Assembly: GCF_000372845.1 (NCBI RefSeq)
Contig: NZ_KB889963.1
Location: forward strand, 1,732,146-1,796,145
Length of the DNA: 64,000 nt
Reading direction: 5' to 3'
Source: Methylocystis rosea SV97
GTDB taxonomy: Bacteria; Pseudomonadota; Alphaproteobacteria; Rhizobiales; Beijerinckiaceae
In this document: piece after piece, positions 14,824 through 25,065 of the stretch
Layout: each line of letters opens with the position of its first letter
Numbering within the stretch: the first letter of the stretch is position 1
Made by a program: the position numbers and the translations under genes
The notes under the pieces: generated by a model
What the model was told of the DNA's origin: nothing
What the model saw: the letters and a program-made list of their open reading frames with translations, nothing else
The model's database searches: none

Positions 14824-15498
14824 TTAACCCGCGATGGCCGGGCTTGTCCCGGCCGCCAGCTGCACTCCTTCCTTTGGCGTCTGGGTAATCCAGTTACATC
14901 CACCCCAACTATCAAAGACTTCAAATGATTCTTCCATTATGAGAAATGATACGAAGTAGATTTTGCAGTTTAGAAATCGACAGTTATTAAAAATGGCTGC
15001 ATTCAAGATTTTGCCGGATCGAGATTTCTCATTGTCGACTACTATATAGTCAACAGCCGTATACAAATTCCTTTGTAAAATACAATTGACTGGAAATATA
15101 TTTAATGGTCCAACCAGCTCACAGTTTTCAAATGTTTTATTTTCAATAATACCGGGCCCTGGTGGCAGCAAGTCTCTCAAATTTATCCTCTTATTCAAAT
15201 AATGGATGTCCAACGGGTTTATCCGCTGCCCTTCCTGATAGAATAATCTGGTAATAGACATTTTTATCAAAGATATTTTTATTGATGTCATTACATATAC
15301 GGCAATAACGCCGACCAGTAGCCCCGAGAAGCCCGCGGCCACCCAACCTATTCTCCCGTAACTCGAAATCCACTCAGTCGTCGCTGCCGCCCACGCGGGA
15401 AGCGCAAAGCTGGCCAAAAGCGCACTTCCAGATAGAGCTTGCCAAATCGAGAGCGAGTTGCTCACCGTCGAAAGGACGTCGAAAAGCTTCTGCTTCAT
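14824..15498 (-). CDS. Hypothetical two-helix membrane protein, AT-rich
   Basis: 224-aa protein from ATG 15498 (MKQKLFDVLSTVSNSLSIW). It has two transmembrane helices near residues 22-42 and 48-72, then a soluble, Asn/Ile/Phe-rich C-terminal domain of about 145 residues. Base composition is far more AT-rich than its neighbours, suggesting acquisition. The last ~20 residues (QTPKEGVQLAAGTSPAIAG) are encoded by a REP half-element (14836-14854) and the adjoining repeat tail, so the original C terminus was probably elsewhere. No family recognised, and no operon partner. Confidence 0.62.
   Translation of the reverse strand: MKQKLFDVLSTVSNSLSIWQALSGSALLASFALPAWAAATTEWISSYGRIGWVAAGFSGLLVGVIAVYVMTSIKISLIKMSITRLFYQEGQRINPLDIHYLNKRINLRDLLPPGPGIIENKTFENCELVGPLNIFPVNCILQRNLYTAVDYIVVDNEKSRSGKILNAAIFNNCRFLNCKIYFVSFLIMEESFEVFDSWGGCNWITQTPKEGVQLAAGTSPAIAG
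14836..14854. repeat. Half REP hairpin overlapping a gene's 3' end
   Basis: GGCCGGG-CTTGT-CCCGGCC, the same hairpin in the opposite orientation as the right arm of the REP element at 60531-60610. It forms part of the last codons of the minus-strand gene ending at 14824. Confidence 0.7.
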
Positions 15499-15562
15499 AG
15501 CAAAGGTATTATCGGATTTTTTGCGAGGGGCACAGTGGTTGATCGCTGGTGCTCGCAAGCGA

Positions 15563-15985
15563 CTACGCCGCCATCGCCTCTTTGGCTTCTTTCTTGATGC
15601 GCTCGACCATCGACCGCAGGCCGTTGGCGCGCTGCGGCGTCAAATGTTCGGCGAGGCCGAGCTCCTTAAAGAGCGGCGCCGCGTCGGTTTCGACGATCTC
15701 CTGCGCCGGCCGCCCCGAATAGAGCGCCAGCACGAGCGCGACGAGGCCGCGCACGATATGCGCGTCGCTATCGCCGCGAAACGCGAGCGCGGTGCGTCCG
15801 TCGGCGTCGCGCGTCGGCGTCGTTTCGAGCCACACCTGGCTGGCGCAGCCGCGCACCTTGTTCGCGTCCGTATAGGCCTCTTTCGGCAGCGGCTCGAGCG
15901 TGCGCCCAAGCTCGATGAGATAGCGGTAGCGATCCTCCCACTCATCGAGCAACTCGAAATTGCCAATGATCTCGTCGATCTGCAT
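15563..15985 (-). CDS. sufE: SufE family cysteine desulfuration protein
   Basis: 140-aa SufE. It accepts persulfide sulfur from the SufS cysteine desulfurase and passes it to the SufBCD scaffold for Fe-S cluster assembly. The active cysteine is Cys47 in KVRGCASQVWL, the SufE signature. The conserved GLVALVLALYSGRPAQEI helix and the C-terminal LTPQRANGLRSMVERIK are also present. Length equals that of E. coli SufE (138 aa). No suf operon genes are adjacent, which is usual for sufE in alphaproteobacteria. Confidence 0.95.
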   Translation of the reverse strand: MQIDEIIGNFELLDEWEDRYRYLIELGRTLEPLPKEAYTDANKVRGCASQVWLETTPTRDADGRTALAFRGDSDAHIVRGLVALVLALYSGRPAQEIVETDAAPLFKELGLAEHLTPQRANGLRSMVERIKKEAKEAMAA

Positions 15986-16121
15986 TTGCTCCGCATCCTT
16001 CCGGCGAAGGCGTATTCTACCTCATTTCGGCGCTAAGCCGCGCCCTTTCCTTGGCGAGGGCCACGCCTTACATTCCGCGCGATGATCGCTGGCGCGCCGC
16101 GCCGCTCTCACGGAGATTTAT

Positions 16122-16718
16122 ATGAGCGACTTTTCCCGCTGGCGCGCCGTCGCCGCCGCGATTTTTCTGAGCCTGGGTCTTGCAGGCTGCGGCTACAATA
16201 CGATTCCGACGCTCGAAGAAAACGCCAAGGCGAAATGGTCGGACGTGCAATCGCAATATCAGCGCCGCGCCGATCTCATCCCCAATCTCGTCGAGACCGT
16301 GAAGGGCTACGCCAGGCAGGAGAAGGACGTGCTCACGTCCGTCGTCGAGGCTCGCGCCAAGGCGACGTCGGTCAAGGTGGACGCGGGTTCGCTGACCGAT
16401 CCTGAAAAAATGAAGCAGTTTCAGGAGGCGCAAAATCAACTGACCGGCGCGCTCGGCCGGCTGATCGCCGTGAGCGAAGCCTATCCGGATCTGAAATCGA
16501 ACCAGAACTTCCTCGCCCTGCAGTCGCAGCTCGAAGGCACCGAGAACCGCATCAATGTCGCACGGCGCGACTACATCGACGCGGTGCGGGAATTCAACAC
16601 GTCGCTGCGCACCTTTCCGACGCTTCTCTGGGCGAAGACCTTCTTCGCCGGCACGAAGCCGATGGCGGAATTCTCCGCGGCCGGCGCGGCGCAATCGCCG
16701 CCGGAAGTGAAGTTCTAA
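16122..16718 (+). CDS. lemA: LemA family lipoprotein
   Basis: 198-aa LemA protein. An N-terminal lipobox (LSLGLAGC, Cys23) indicates an inner- or outer-membrane lipoprotein. The LemA core follows: NTIPTLEENAKAKWSDVQSQ, then QRRADLIPNLVETVKGYA, NQLTGALGRLIAVSEAYPDL and RRDYIDAVREFNTSLRTFP. This helical bundle is found throughout bacteria, and its exact role is unsettled. It is often paired with TPM/DUF2207 genes; here it is instead immediately followed by cysE with no gap (TAA then ATG). The GGAG ahead of ATG 16122 supports the start. Confidence 0.93.
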   Translation: MSDFSRWRAVAAAIFLSLGLAGCGYNTIPTLEENAKAKWSDVQSQYQRRADLIPNLVETVKGYARQEKDVLTSVVEARAKATSVKVDAGSLTDPEKMKQFQEAQNQLTGALGRLIAVSEAYPDLKSNQNFLALQSQLEGTENRINVARRDYIDAVREFNTSLRTFPTLLWAKTFFAGTKPMAEFSAAGAAQSPPEVKF

Positions 16719-17561
16719 ATGATGAGCGCCGACGCGCCGACAGAAGAGCTGGTCGCGCGGGAGGCGATGTGGGCGCATATGCGCCGGGAAGCCGAGGAGG
16801 CGCTGCGTCTCGGCCCGTCGCTGACGCCTCTCATGCTCGGCGCGATCCTCAATCGCGCATCGCTCGAAGAGGCGGTGGTCCATCGCATCGCCGCGCGACT
16901 CGGCGCCTCAGCGGTGGATGCGGAGACGATCGCCGACGCCTTCCTGCAGGCGGTGCGCGACGACGCGGCGATCGCCACGGCCTTCCGCGCCGATCTCGCC
17001 GCCTATGTCGAGCGTGATCCCGCCTGCGGGCGGATGATCGAACCGCTGCTCTATTTCAAGGGCTTTCACGCGATCCAGTCGGCCCGGCTGGCGCATGCGC
17101 TGTGGCGCGGGCGGCGACATGACTTCGCCTATTACATCCAAAGCCGCGCCTCGGACGCGCTCGCGGCCGACATTCATCCGGCCGCGAGCTTCGGCAAAGG
17201 CTTGTTCCTGGACCACGGCACGGGCTTCGTCGTCGGCGAGACGGCGGTCGTGGACGATGACGTTTCCATCCTGCACGGGGTGACGCTGGGCGGCACGGGC
17301 AAGGTCGCGGGCGACCGTCATCCGAAGGTCAGGCGCGGCGTCATGATCGGCGCGGGCGCCAAGATTCTCGGCAATATCGAGATCGGCGCCTGTTCGCGGA
17401 TCGCCGCGGGATCGGTGGTGCTGCAGTCGGTTCCGCCCAATTCCATCGTCGCCGGCGTTCCGGCGAAGGTGGTCGGGACCGAATCGCGTATGGAGCCGGC
17501 GCGCGACATGGATCAGATCCTGCGCGGCCTCGCCTATGATTCTTTCGATTACGTCATCTGA
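16719..17561 (+). CDS. cysE: Serine O-acetyltransferase
   Basis: 280-aa CysE, which acetylates L-serine with acetyl-CoA to O-acetylserine, the first step of cysteine synthesis. The N-terminal helical domain (residues 1-140) is followed by the left-handed beta-helix of hexapeptide repeats. The catalytic DHGTGFVVGETAVV, ILHGVTLGGTG and DRHPKVRRGVMIGAGAKILG blocks are all present. A C-terminal tail (DQILRGLAYDSFDYVI) ends in Ile, as needed for binding cysteine synthase. It begins directly after the lemA stop, implying co-transcription. The sufE gene nearby also draws on cysteine. Confidence 0.95.
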   Translation: MMSADAPTEELVAREAMWAHMRREAEEALRLGPSLTPLMLGAILNRASLEEAVVHRIAARLGASAVDAETIADAFLQAVRDDAAIATAFRADLAAYVERDPACGRMIEPLLYFKGFHAIQSARLAHALWRGRRHDFAYYIQSRASDALAADIHPAASFGKGLFLDHGTGFVVGETAVVDDDVSILHGVTLGGTGKVAGDRHPKVRRGVMIGAGAKILGNIEIGACSRIAAGSVVLQSVPPNSIVAGVPAKVVGTESRMEPARDMDQILRGLAYDSFDYVI

Positions 17562-17699
17562 CCCGCGCCGCCGCGTCCGCTAAGGGCCGGGGCGATTGAG
17601 GCTTGCGCAGGGCCACGGTTCTCCTGCTATGTGTCGCCGGGCGGCGGCGCCGTTCCCAAGGGCCGGCGCAGGGCGGCGGCTGCCGGAGCAGGGGGATCG

Positions 17700-18677
17700 A
17701 TGCTCGAGATCGCGGTCCAGATGGACCCCTTGGAACGCATTAATTTTGCTGGAGATTCGACCTTCGCGCTGATGCTGGAGGCGAAGCGCAGGGGCCATCG
17801 CCTATGGTTCTACACGCCGGATCAATTGTCGCTTGAAGGCGACAGGCTGACGGCGCGGGCGCGTCGCATCGACGTTTTCGACGATTCTTCGCGCTATTAC
17901 ACGCTTGGCGAGGCCACCGACCTTGAACTCGGCGCCATGGACGTGGTGCTGCTGCGTCAGGACCCGCCGTTCGATCTCGCCTATATTACCTCCACGCATT
18001 TTCTGGAGCGGCTCGCGCCGAGGACTCTCGTCGTCAACGACCCCGCGCATGTGCGCAACGCGCCGGAAAAAATCTTCGTGATGGAGTTCGCCGATCTGAT
18101 GCCGCCGACGCTGATCACGCGCGACCGCGCGGCGATGGAGCGCTTTCGCGCCAAGCATGGCGAGATCGTCATGAAGCCGCTCTACGGCCATGGCGGCGCC
18201 GCGGTGTTCAAGGTCGCGCCGCGCGATCCGAATTTCGGTTCGCTGTTTGACATGTTCGCGACGACCTTCCGGGAGCCATGGGTCGTGCAGCGGTTCCTGC
18301 CGGAGATCGTGAAGGGCGACAAGCGCATTCTTCTCATTGACGGCGAGGCGCTGGGCGCGATCAACCGCATTCCGGCCGATGACGACATCCGCTCGAATCT
18401 GGTGCGCGGCGGGGCGCCGGCGGCGTCCGAACTCAATGCGCGTGAAAGAGACATTTGCGCGAGGCTCGGGCCGGAGCTGAAACGGCGCGGATTGGTCTTC
18501 GTCGGCATCGACGTGATCGATGGGTGGCTCACCGAGATCAACGTGACCTCGCCGACGGGGCTGCGCGCGCTAAAACGCATCGGCGGGCCGGATCTTGCGC
18601 CGCCGCTCTTCGACGCCATCGAGGCGCGTCTGGGCGCCCTGCGCGCATCGGGCCGATCGCCGGAATTGACTCCATGA
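17700..18677 (+). CDS. gshB: Glutathione synthetase
   Basis: 325-aa ATP-grasp enzyme joining gamma-glutamylcysteine and glycine to make glutathione. Visible blocks are [20 protein letters not shown] at the N terminus, [32 protein letters not shown] (ATP-binding), [19 protein letters not shown] and EINVTSPTG, the metal-binding end of the family. I chose ATG 17700, preceded by AGGGGGA, rather than the upstream ATG of the same frame, because the Met begins the conserved strand. The stop overlaps the glnD start (ATGA), so the two genes are translationally coupled. Confidence 0.95.
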   Translation: MLEIAVQMDPLERINFAGDSTFALMLEAKRRGHRLWFYTPDQLSLEGDRLTARARRIDVFDDSSRYYTLGEATDLELGAMDVVLLRQDPPFDLAYITSTHFLERLAPRTLVVNDPAHVRNAPEKIFVMEFADLMPPTLITRDRAAMERFRAKHGEIVMKPLYGHGGAAVFKVAPRDPNFGSLFDMFATTFREPWVVQRFLPEIVKGDKRILLIDGEALGAINRIPADDDIRSNLVRGGAPAASELNARERDICARLGPELKRRGLVFVGIDVIDGWLTEINVTSPTGLRALKRIGGPDLAPPLFDAIEARLGALRASGRSPELTP

Positions 18678-21484
18678 ACGAAGCAGCGCCGCTCAGCGTT
18701 TTCGCCGGGCTTGATCCCAATGAGCAGTTTCGCGGTCTGCGGCAGGCGCTCGCGCCATCGGTCGCCGCGATCTGCAAGGGTGAGCGCGGCCATGCGCGGC
18801 GCACGGCGATCGTCGAATTGTTTCGCTCGGCTTTGGCGGAAGGACGCGAGATCGCGCGCGCCCGGCTTGAGGCGCGCGGCTCGGGACTGGCGTGCGCGAG
18901 ATTGATTTCAGGGCTCGAAGACGAACTGATCGGCGCCATCTACGATTATGTCGTGCGCTACGTTTACGTCGTCGACAATCCGACCTTTGCCGAGCGTCTC
19001 GCCATTATCGCGGTTGGCGGCTATGGGCGCGGGACGCTGGCGCCGGGCTCCGACATCGATCTTCTGTTTCTCGTGCCATATAAACAGACGCCGTGGGGCG
19101 AAAGCGTCATCGAGGCGATCCTCTATATTCTTTGGGATCTGCGTCAGAAGGTGGGCCATGCGACGCGCTCCGTCGCCGAGTGCATGCGTCAGGCCCGCGC
19201 CGACATGACCATTCGAACGACGCTTCTCGAAGCGCGCTTCATTCTCGGCAACGCCGAGCTGTTCAGCGAGTTCCGCGAGAGCTTCGATCGCGAGATCGCC
19301 CGTTCGGATGCGCGCGAATTCGTCTCCGCCAAGCTCGCCGAACGCGACGCGCGGGTGATGCGCGCCGGCGCGTCGCGCTATCTCGTCGAGCCGAATGTGA
19401 AGGAAGGCAAGGGCGGCCTGCGCGATCTCAACACGCTGTTCTGGATCGCCAAATATGTCTATCGCGTCCGTGAGGCGAAGGAACTCGTCGCCGCCGGCCT
19501 CTTCACCGCGGCGGAGCTCAGTCTCTTCGAGCGCTGCGAGGAGTTCTTGTGGCGCGTGCGCTGTCATCTGCATTTCGCGACGGGACGCGCCGAAGAACGG
19601 CTGGCCTTCGACGTGCAAACGACGATCGCCAGGCGCCTCGGCTATCACGACCGGAGCGGGCTGTCGCCGGTCGAGCGCTTCATGAAGCACTATTTTCTCG
19701 TCGCGAAAGAAGTCGGCGATCTCACCGCGATCGTCTGCGCGGCGCTTGAAGAAAAGCAGGCGAAGCCACGCGCCATCTTCGAGCGCTTTCTGCAGCCGTT
19801 TCGGCGCCGGCGCAGCCGCGCCCCGCAAGGCGACTTCATCGTCGATCACGACCGCATCAGCATTGTCGACGCCGATGTGTTCAAGCGCGATCCCGTTAAC
19901 ATCATCCGGCTTTTCTGGATGGCCGATCATCACGGCCTGCCGCTGCATCCCGACGCTTTGCGCGCAGTGACTCTGTCGCTGCGCCTGATCGACGCCAATC
20001 TGCGCGCGAACAAGGAAGCCAATCGGCTGTTTCTCGAAATCCTGCTCTCGCGCAACATGACCGAAATTACGCTGCGCCGGATGAATGAGACCGGCGTGCT
20101 TGGGCGGTTCATTCCGGATTTCGGCAAGATCGTCGCGATGATGCAATTCAATATGTATCATCATTATACGGTCGACGAGCATCTGCTGCGCGTGGTCGGC
20201 GGACTGTCCGATCTCGAAGCCGGACGCATGCCGGAGCATCAGCAACTCGTTGACGAAATCCTGCCGACGATCGTCAACCGCAAGGTGCTTTATCTGGGCC
20301 TGCTCCTGCACGACATCGCCAAAGGCCGAAAGGAGGATCACTCGCTCGCCGGCATGGAGGTGGCGCGCAGCCTGTGTCCGCGTCTGGGCTTCACCCCCGG
20401 CGAGACCGAATCCGTCGCCTGGCTCGTCGAGCATCATCTCACCATGTCGAGCTTCGCGCAGAGCCGCGATCTCTCCGACCGCGTCACCATCGAAAATTTC
20501 GCCGCCATCGTTCAGACGATGGAGCGGCTGAAGATGCTGTTCGTTCTCACCGTCTGCGACATCAACGCGGTCGGGCCCGGCGTGCTCGACGCCTGGAAGG
20601 CGCAGCTGCTGCGCGTGCTCTATTGGGAGACCGAGGTTGTGCTCGGCGGCGGCCATTCGGCGGTTGATCGCAAGAGTCGCGTCGCCGCCGCGAAGGCCGA
20701 GCTGCGCGCGGCGCTTCCAGAGTGGAGCGACGAGGAGTTCGACGCCTACGCCAAGCGTCACTATCCGGCCTATTGGCTCAAGGTCGACATCGCCCGCAAG
20801 CTGCGCCACGCGGAGCTGCTTCGCCAGATGAACGGCGCATCGGCGCCGCTGGCGACCGCGGTCGAACTCGACAGGACGCGCGGCGCCGTGGAGCTGACCG
20901 TCGTCGCGCCCGACAACCCGCGTCTGCTGTCGATCATCGCCGGCGGCTGCGCGGCTGGCGGCGCCAATATCGTCGACGCGCATATTTTCACCACTGCGGA
21001 TGGTCTCGCGCTCGACACGATCTTCTTCTCGCGCGCCTTTGATTTTGACGAAGACGAAATGCGCCGCGCCGGGCGCATCGCCGGCCTCATCGCCAGGGCG
21101 CTGCGCGGCGAGGTCGTCGTGTCCGAAGAGCTGCGGGCGCGCGCCAAAGCGCATCTGCCGACCGACGCCTTCTCGGTCGCGCCTGAGGTCGTCGTCGATA
21201 ACAGCCTGTCGAACGTCTATACGGTCATCGAGGTCTCGGGACTCGACCGCGAGGGGCTGCTGTTCGAGCTCACCAACGCGATTTCGCGGCTAAACCTCAA
21301 TATCGCCTCGGCGCATATCGTCACCTTTGGCGAGCGCGCCGTCGACGCCTTCTATGTCACGGATTTGACGGGAGCGAAGATCGCCTCACCTCAGCGGCAG
21401 GCGACGATCAAGCGCCAGCTTCTGGACGTGTTTCGCGGTTCCGGCGCGCGCGGGGCCAAAACGCCCGCCGCCGCCGCGACTTGA
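18674..21484 (+). CDS. glnD: Bifunctional PII uridylyltransferase/uridylyl-removing enzyme
   Basis: 936-aa GlnD, the glutamine sensor that uridylylates PII proteins (GlnB/GlnK) when nitrogen is scarce and removes UMP when glutamine is plentiful. The nucleotidyltransferase motif [19 protein letters not shown] is at residues about 115-133. The HD hydrolase domain has [15 protein letters not shown] near 543-557. Two C-terminal ACT domains follow, starting with [16 protein letters not shown] and [18 protein letters not shown]. Length is typical of alphaproteobacterial GlnD. It starts with a 4-bp overlap with gshB. Confidence 0.96.
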   Translation: MNEAAPLSVFAGLDPNEQFRGLRQALAPSVAAICKGERGHARRTAIVELFRSALAEGREIARARLEARGSGLACARLISGLEDELIGAIYDYVVRYVYVVDNPTFAERLAIIAVGGYGRGTLAPGSDIDLLFLVPYKQTPWGESVIEAILYILWDLRQKVGHATRSVAECMRQARADMTIRTTLLEARFILGNAELFSEFRESFDREIARSDAREFVSAKLAERDARVMRAGASRYLVEPNVKEGKGGLRDLNTLFWIAKYVYRVREAKELVAAGLFTAAELSLFERCEEFLWRVRCHLHFATGRAEERLAFDVQTTIARRLGYHDRSGLSPVERFMKHYFLVAKEVGDLTAIVCAALEEKQAKPRAIFERFLQPFRRRRSRAPQGDFIVDHDRISIVDADVFKRDPVNIIRLFWMADHHGLPLHPDALRAVTLSLRLIDANLRANKEANRLFLEILLSRNMTEITLRRMNETGVLGRFIPDFGKIVAMMQFNMYHHYTVDEHLLRVVGGLSDLEAGRMPEHQQLVDEILPTIVNRKVLYLGLLLHDIAKGRKEDHSLAGMEVARSLCPRLGFTPGETESVAWLVEHHLTMSSFAQSRDLSDRVTIENFAAIVQTMERLKMLFVLTVCDINAVGPGVLDAWKAQLLRVLYWETEVVLGGGHSAVDRKSRVAAAKAELRAALPEWSDEEFDAYAKRHYPAYWLKVDIARKLRHAELLRQMNGASAPLATAVELDRTRGAVELTVVAPDNPRLLSIIAGGCAAGGANIVDAHIFTTADGLALDTIFFSRAFDFDEDEMRRAGRIAGLIARALRGEVVVSEELRARAKAHLPTDAFSVAPEVVVDNSLSNVYTVIEVSGLDREGLLFELTNAISRLNLNIASAHIVTFGERAVDAFYVTDLTGAKIASPQRQATIKRQLLDVFRGSGARGAKTPAAAAT

Positions 21485-21540
21485 TTTTGACGTTTGGCGC
21501 GCAGATATCGAAGCCTTTACGAGAGAATGATGGTGACAGC

Positions 21541-22137
21541 ATGAGCGATCCAACGAACGCAGACAAGAAGGCTGAGTCGACCGAGAATCGGGGAGGCGCT
21601 GAGCCTTCATCCTTGTCGCAGCCGTCGGCCGAATCCGACATTGCGCAGCCGGAGCCGTTCACCGAGCTCGAGAATCTCTATGCCGAAAACGCAGGGTTAA
21701 AGGACAAGCTTCTTCGCGCGCTCGCCGAAGTCGAGAATGTGCGCCGTCGCGCCGAGCGCGAGATCGCCGACGCGAAAACTTATGGCGTGGCGAATTTCGC
21801 GCGGGAGATGCTGTCCTTCGCCGATAATCTGCGCCGCGCGATCGAGAGCGTGCCCGATGGGGCGCGCGCCGAGCCGGCGGTCGCGTCGCTGCTTGAGGGG
21901 GTCGACGTGATGGAGCGCGATTTTCTTGCGCGGCTCGCGCGCTTTGGCGTCAGGAAGATCGACGCCAAAGGCTCGCGCTTTGATCCTAATCAGCATGAAG
22001 CGCTCTTCGAAATTCCCGACGAGACGCAACCGGCGGGCACGGTGGCTCAGGTCGTTGAGCAAGGCTACATGATCGGCGAACGCGTGTTGCGGCCCGCAAA
22101 AGTCGGCGTGGCGCGCGGCGGATCAAAGCCGTCCTGA
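21541..22137 (+). CDS. grpE: Nucleotide exchange factor GrpE
   Basis: 198-aa GrpE, which releases ADP from DnaK. An acidic, disordered N terminus (residues 1-45) leads into the long coiled-coil helix (LYAENAGLKDKLLRALAEV, then RRRAEREIADAKTYGVAN) and the beta-wing domain, with FDPNQHEALFEIPDETQPAGTV and GYMIGERVLRPAKVGV. I chose ATG 21541 because it opens with MSDPTNADKK, the usual polar start. It lies 56 bp after glnD and 14 bp before corA, on one strand. dnaK is not in the window. Confidence 0.95.
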   Translation: MSDPTNADKKAESTENRGGAEPSSLSQPSAESDIAQPEPFTELENLYAENAGLKDKLLRALAEVENVRRRAEREIADAKTYGVANFAREMLSFADNLRRAIESVPDGARAEPAVASLLEGVDVMERDFLARLARFGVRKIDAKGSRFDPNQHEALFEIPDETQPAGTVAQVVEQGYMIGERVLRPAKVGVARGGSKPS

Positions 22138-22151
22138 CCGGGGCAGGGCGC

Positions 22152-23156
22152 ATGGACGAGCGAGCGACCGCGACAAAGCCCACGGAAGCCGGGGTTGTCG
22201 CAGCGGCGGTCTATCACGGTGGACGTAAGATCGCCGATATCGAGATCGATGAGGCCGGAGAGTGGACCAAGCGCGAAGGCTATGTCGTCTGGATCGGACT
22301 CTACGAGCCGTCACAAGGGCTGCTGGAGCGCGTTGGACGCCAGTTCTCACTGCATCACCTCGCCATCGAGGACGCCGTCAAGGCGCATCAATTCCCTAAG
22401 CTCGAAGAATATGAGGACAGCATCTTCATCGTCGCGCGCACCGCGCAGATGGTCGACGCTCGCATCGCCTTCGGCGAGACCCATCTTTTTGTTGGCGTCG
22501 GCTATGTCGTGAGCGTGCGCCATGGCGCGTCGAGTTCCTATGCGCATGTGCGCGAACGATGCGAGCAGCGCGCGGAGCGCCTTTCGGAGGGCGAGGACTT
22601 CATCGTCTACGCCATTCTCGATTTCATCGTCGACAACTACTTCCCGGTGCTCGACGCCATCAACGTCGAGGTCGAGGGCATCGAGGATCATGTGCTGACG
22701 ACGACCATGGGCAAGAGCGAGATCGAACAGCTCTACACGCTGCGGCGCGACTTGCTGCGGCTGCGCAACGCCGTCACGCCTCTGGCCGATGTCTGCCGGC
22801 GGCTGGAGCGCAGCGACGTCGTCGCCATCGATCCGGTCATGCGGCCGCATTTCCGAGACGTGCGCGACCATCTACGCCGGGTGCAGGAGCGCATCGACAC
22901 GATGCGCGAGACGCTCGCCTTCGCTTTCGAGGCGAGCCTGATGAACGCGCAGATCCAGCAGACTGATATCGCGCGCCGGCTCGCGGCCTGGGCGGCGATC
23001 CTTGCTGTGCCAACCGCTATCGCCGGAATCTACGGCATGAATTTCGAGCATATGCCCGAGCTTAAGTGGGAATATGGCTATTACGTCGTCCTCGGCGTGA
23101 CGGTGAGTATCTGCGGCTATCTTTATTTCCGGCTGCGTCGCGCCGGCTGGCTGTGA
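22152..23156 (+). CDS. corA: Magnesium/cobalt transporter CorA family protein
   Basis: 334-aa CorA-family divalent cation channel. The pentamer selectivity-filter motif YGMN (residues 294-297, followed by FEHMPEL) lies between the two C-terminal transmembrane helices (about 275-293 and 306-325). The preceding cytoplasmic domain has the long stalk helix (LRRDLLRLRNAVTPLADVC) and the EYEDSIFIV region. Usual substrates are Mg2+ with Co2+/Ni2+; which one cannot be read from sequence. Downstream of grpE by 14 bp, so it may share a transcript. Confidence 0.93.
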   Translation: MDERATATKPTEAGVVAAAVYHGGRKIADIEIDEAGEWTKREGYVVWIGLYEPSQGLLERVGRQFSLHHLAIEDAVKAHQFPKLEEYEDSIFIVARTAQMVDARIAFGETHLFVGVGYVVSVRHGASSSYAHVRERCEQRAERLSEGEDFIVYAILDFIVDNYFPVLDAINVEVEGIEDHVLTTTMGKSEIEQLYTLRRDLLRLRNAVTPLADVCRRLERSDVVAIDPVMRPHFRDVRDHLRRVQERIDTMRETLAFAFEASLMNAQIQQTDIARRLAAWAAILAVPTAIAGIYGMNFEHMPELKWEYGYYVVLGVTVSICGYLYFRLRRAGWL

Positions 23157-23374
23157 GCGCCGCCCGCCATCGCGGTCGAGGCGCGTCACCAATGCTCTCA
23201 CACTGCGCATGTCTGACGCGCAATCGCCTGCGATCGTTTCCTTGGGCCTAGCGCCTTACGAAAGTTTCATCCCGCCGCCATTGGCCGGCAAAGCGGTGAT
23301 CTCCATCTTCCATCTTGCGGCGACGTTGCGCTTCTCCTCCACGCGGCGTCGTTCAAGATGGAGATTTTCGAAAA

Positions 23375-24892
23375 ATGCCTATCGCAAACAATCCTCGCGC
23401 CCGCGCCGTTGAAGCGCCGCGCCGCGCGTCCCGTCTGGCGCTGATGGGCGCTGCGGCGGCGTTCGCGCTTAGCGCAGCGATCGGTCCGGCGCCGCTGACG
23501 CCGGCTTACGCCGAAGCGCCGCTTTCAGGATCTGTCACCGCCGCCGGACCCGCCTCCTTCGCGGACGTCGTCGAGCGCGTCAAGCCCGCTGTCGTCGCCA
23601 TCAAGGTCAAGGCCGTCGATGATCAGCAGGGCGGCGGCATCTTCGAGATGCCGGACGTGTCGCCTGACGACCCCATGTACCGCTTTTTCAAGCGCTTCGG
23701 CGAAGGTCAGGGTGGCCGTCCGCAAAAACACATGACGATGTCGCAGGGCTCTGGTTTCATCATCAGCCCGGACGGCTATGTCGTCACCAATAACCACGTT
23801 GTGGAACACGCCAGCGAAGTCGACGTTGCGCTCGACGACGGAAGAACGCTGCCCGCTAAGGTTGTTGGCACGGATAAGCGCACCGACCTGGCGCTGCTCA
23901 AGATCAGCGACGGCGCAAAGCTGCCCTATGTCGACTGGGGCTCTGCGGCGCCGCGCGTCGGCGACTGGGTGATCGCGGTCGGAAACCCGTTTGGCCTGGG
24001 TGGCTCAGTCACCGCCGGCATCGTTTCGGCGCGCGGCCGCGACATCGGCGCCGGCCCTTACGACGACTTCTTGCAGATCGACGCCCCGGTCAATCGCGGC
24101 AACTCTGGCGGGCCGGCGTTCGATTCGCGCGGCAATGTGATTGGCGTCAATACGGCGATCTATTCGCCTTCGGGCGGTTCGATCGGCATCGGCTTCGCCA
24201 TTCCGGCCGAGGTGGCCAAGGACGTCGTCGCGGCGCTCAAGGAAAAAGGCTCCGTGTCGCGTGGCTGGATCGGCGTCAAGATTCAGAACGTGACGCCGGA
24301 AATCGCCGACAGCATGGGGCTGAAGTCCACGAAAGGCGCGCTGATCGCGCAGCCGCAGCGGGGCGCTCCGGCGGAAGAGGCCGGCCTGAAGTCTGGCGAC
24401 ATCATCGTCGCCGTCAACGGCGACAAGATCGACACGTCGCGTGATCTCGCGCGCCGCATCGCGACCCTTGGCCCTGGCAAGACAGCGGACATCACCTATC
24501 TGCGCTCGGGCGGCGAAAAGACGGTGAAGCTGAAACTCGGCGCCCTTCCCGACGAACGGGAAGCGCGCGCCGATGATGAAGGCTTCTCGGAGCGGGGGCC
24601 GGAACTGTCCGGCCTTGGGCTCGAGGTCGCCCCGGCGGCCGACATCCGCGGAGCAGGCCGGGAAGGGCTGTTCGTGACGGATATCGATCCCTCCGGCGCC
24701 GCCGCGCAAAAAGGATTGCGCAGGGGCGACGTGATTATCGAGGCCGCCGGGCAGCCGGTGAGCTCGCGCGGCGAACTCGCCTCCGCACTTGAGGCGGCTC
24801 GCAAGGAGGGACGGCGCTCGGTGCTGCTGCGTGTGAAATCTGCGGACGGCGCGAAGTTCATCGCCGTTCCGGTGAGAGGCGGAGCCGGCTAA
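23375..24892 (+). CDS. degP: Periplasmic Do-like serine protease (DegP/MucD type)
   Basis: 505-aa HtrA-family protease and chaperone for misfolded envelope proteins. A twin-Arg-like/Sec signal region (residues 10-46, ending PAYAEA) precedes the trypsin-like domain with catalytic triad His141 (TNNHVVEH), Asp171 (KRTDLALL) and Ser244 (RGNSGGPAF). Two PDZ domains follow, near 275-380 and 405-500 (GWIGVKIQNVTPEIADSMGL; GLFVTDIDPSGAAAQKGL). I chose the ATG at 23375 because it begins the signal peptide and has GGAG about 11 bp upstream. An intrinsic terminator at 25005-25043 ends the transcript. Confidence 0.94.
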   Translation: MPIANNPRARAVEAPRRASRLALMGAAAAFALSAAIGPAPLTPAYAEAPLSGSVTAAGPASFADVVERVKPAVVAIKVKAVDDQQGGGIFEMPDVSPDDPMYRFFKRFGEGQGGRPQKHMTMSQGSGFIISPDGYVVTNNHVVEHASEVDVALDDGRTLPAKVVGTDKRTDLALLKISDGAKLPYVDWGSAAPRVGDWVIAVGNPFGLGGSVTAGIVSARGRDIGAGPYDDFLQIDAPVNRGNSGGPAFDSRGNVIGVNTAIYSPSGGSIGIGFAIPAEVAKDVVAALKEKGSVSRGWIGVKIQNVTPEIADSMGLKSTKGALIAQPQRGAPAEEAGLKSGDIIVAVNGDKIDTSRDLARRIATLGPGKTADITYLRSGGEKTVKLKLGALPDEREARADDEGFSERGPELSGLGLEVAPAADIRGAGREGLFVTDIDPSGAAAQKGLRRGDVIIEAAGQPVSSRGELASALEAARKEGRRSVLLRVKSADGAKFIAVPVRGGAG

Positions 24893-25004
24893 GGCCGCTT
24901 AAGGACTTCTTGCGTCGAGGCCGTCACACTGCACCCGCCCGCAGCCGGTCTCCGCAACGAAGAGCGTCGGGCAGAGCCAGTCCCCTCCTGGCTTCCGAAC
25001 GCGG

Positions 25005-25043
25005 GGCAGGCTGGCGCACAATGCGCCGGCCTGCCGTTTTTTT
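25005..25043 (+). terminator. Intrinsic terminator after the DegP-like gene
   Basis: A 14-bp stem (25005-25018 pairing with 25022-25035, one G-T wobble) with a 3-base loop is followed by GTTTTTTT. It lies 112 bp after the protease stop and just upstream of the response-regulator gene, so it separates the two transcripts. Confidence 0.88.
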
Positions 25044-25065
25044 GCAATCTCAGCTATAGTGAAAC

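Noticed and set aside
18908-21154. 748-codon minus-strand frame
   Set aside because: It lies antisense to glnD, whose domains are all complete. The minus frame is a GC-rich shadow with His/Arg/Asp-rich sequence.
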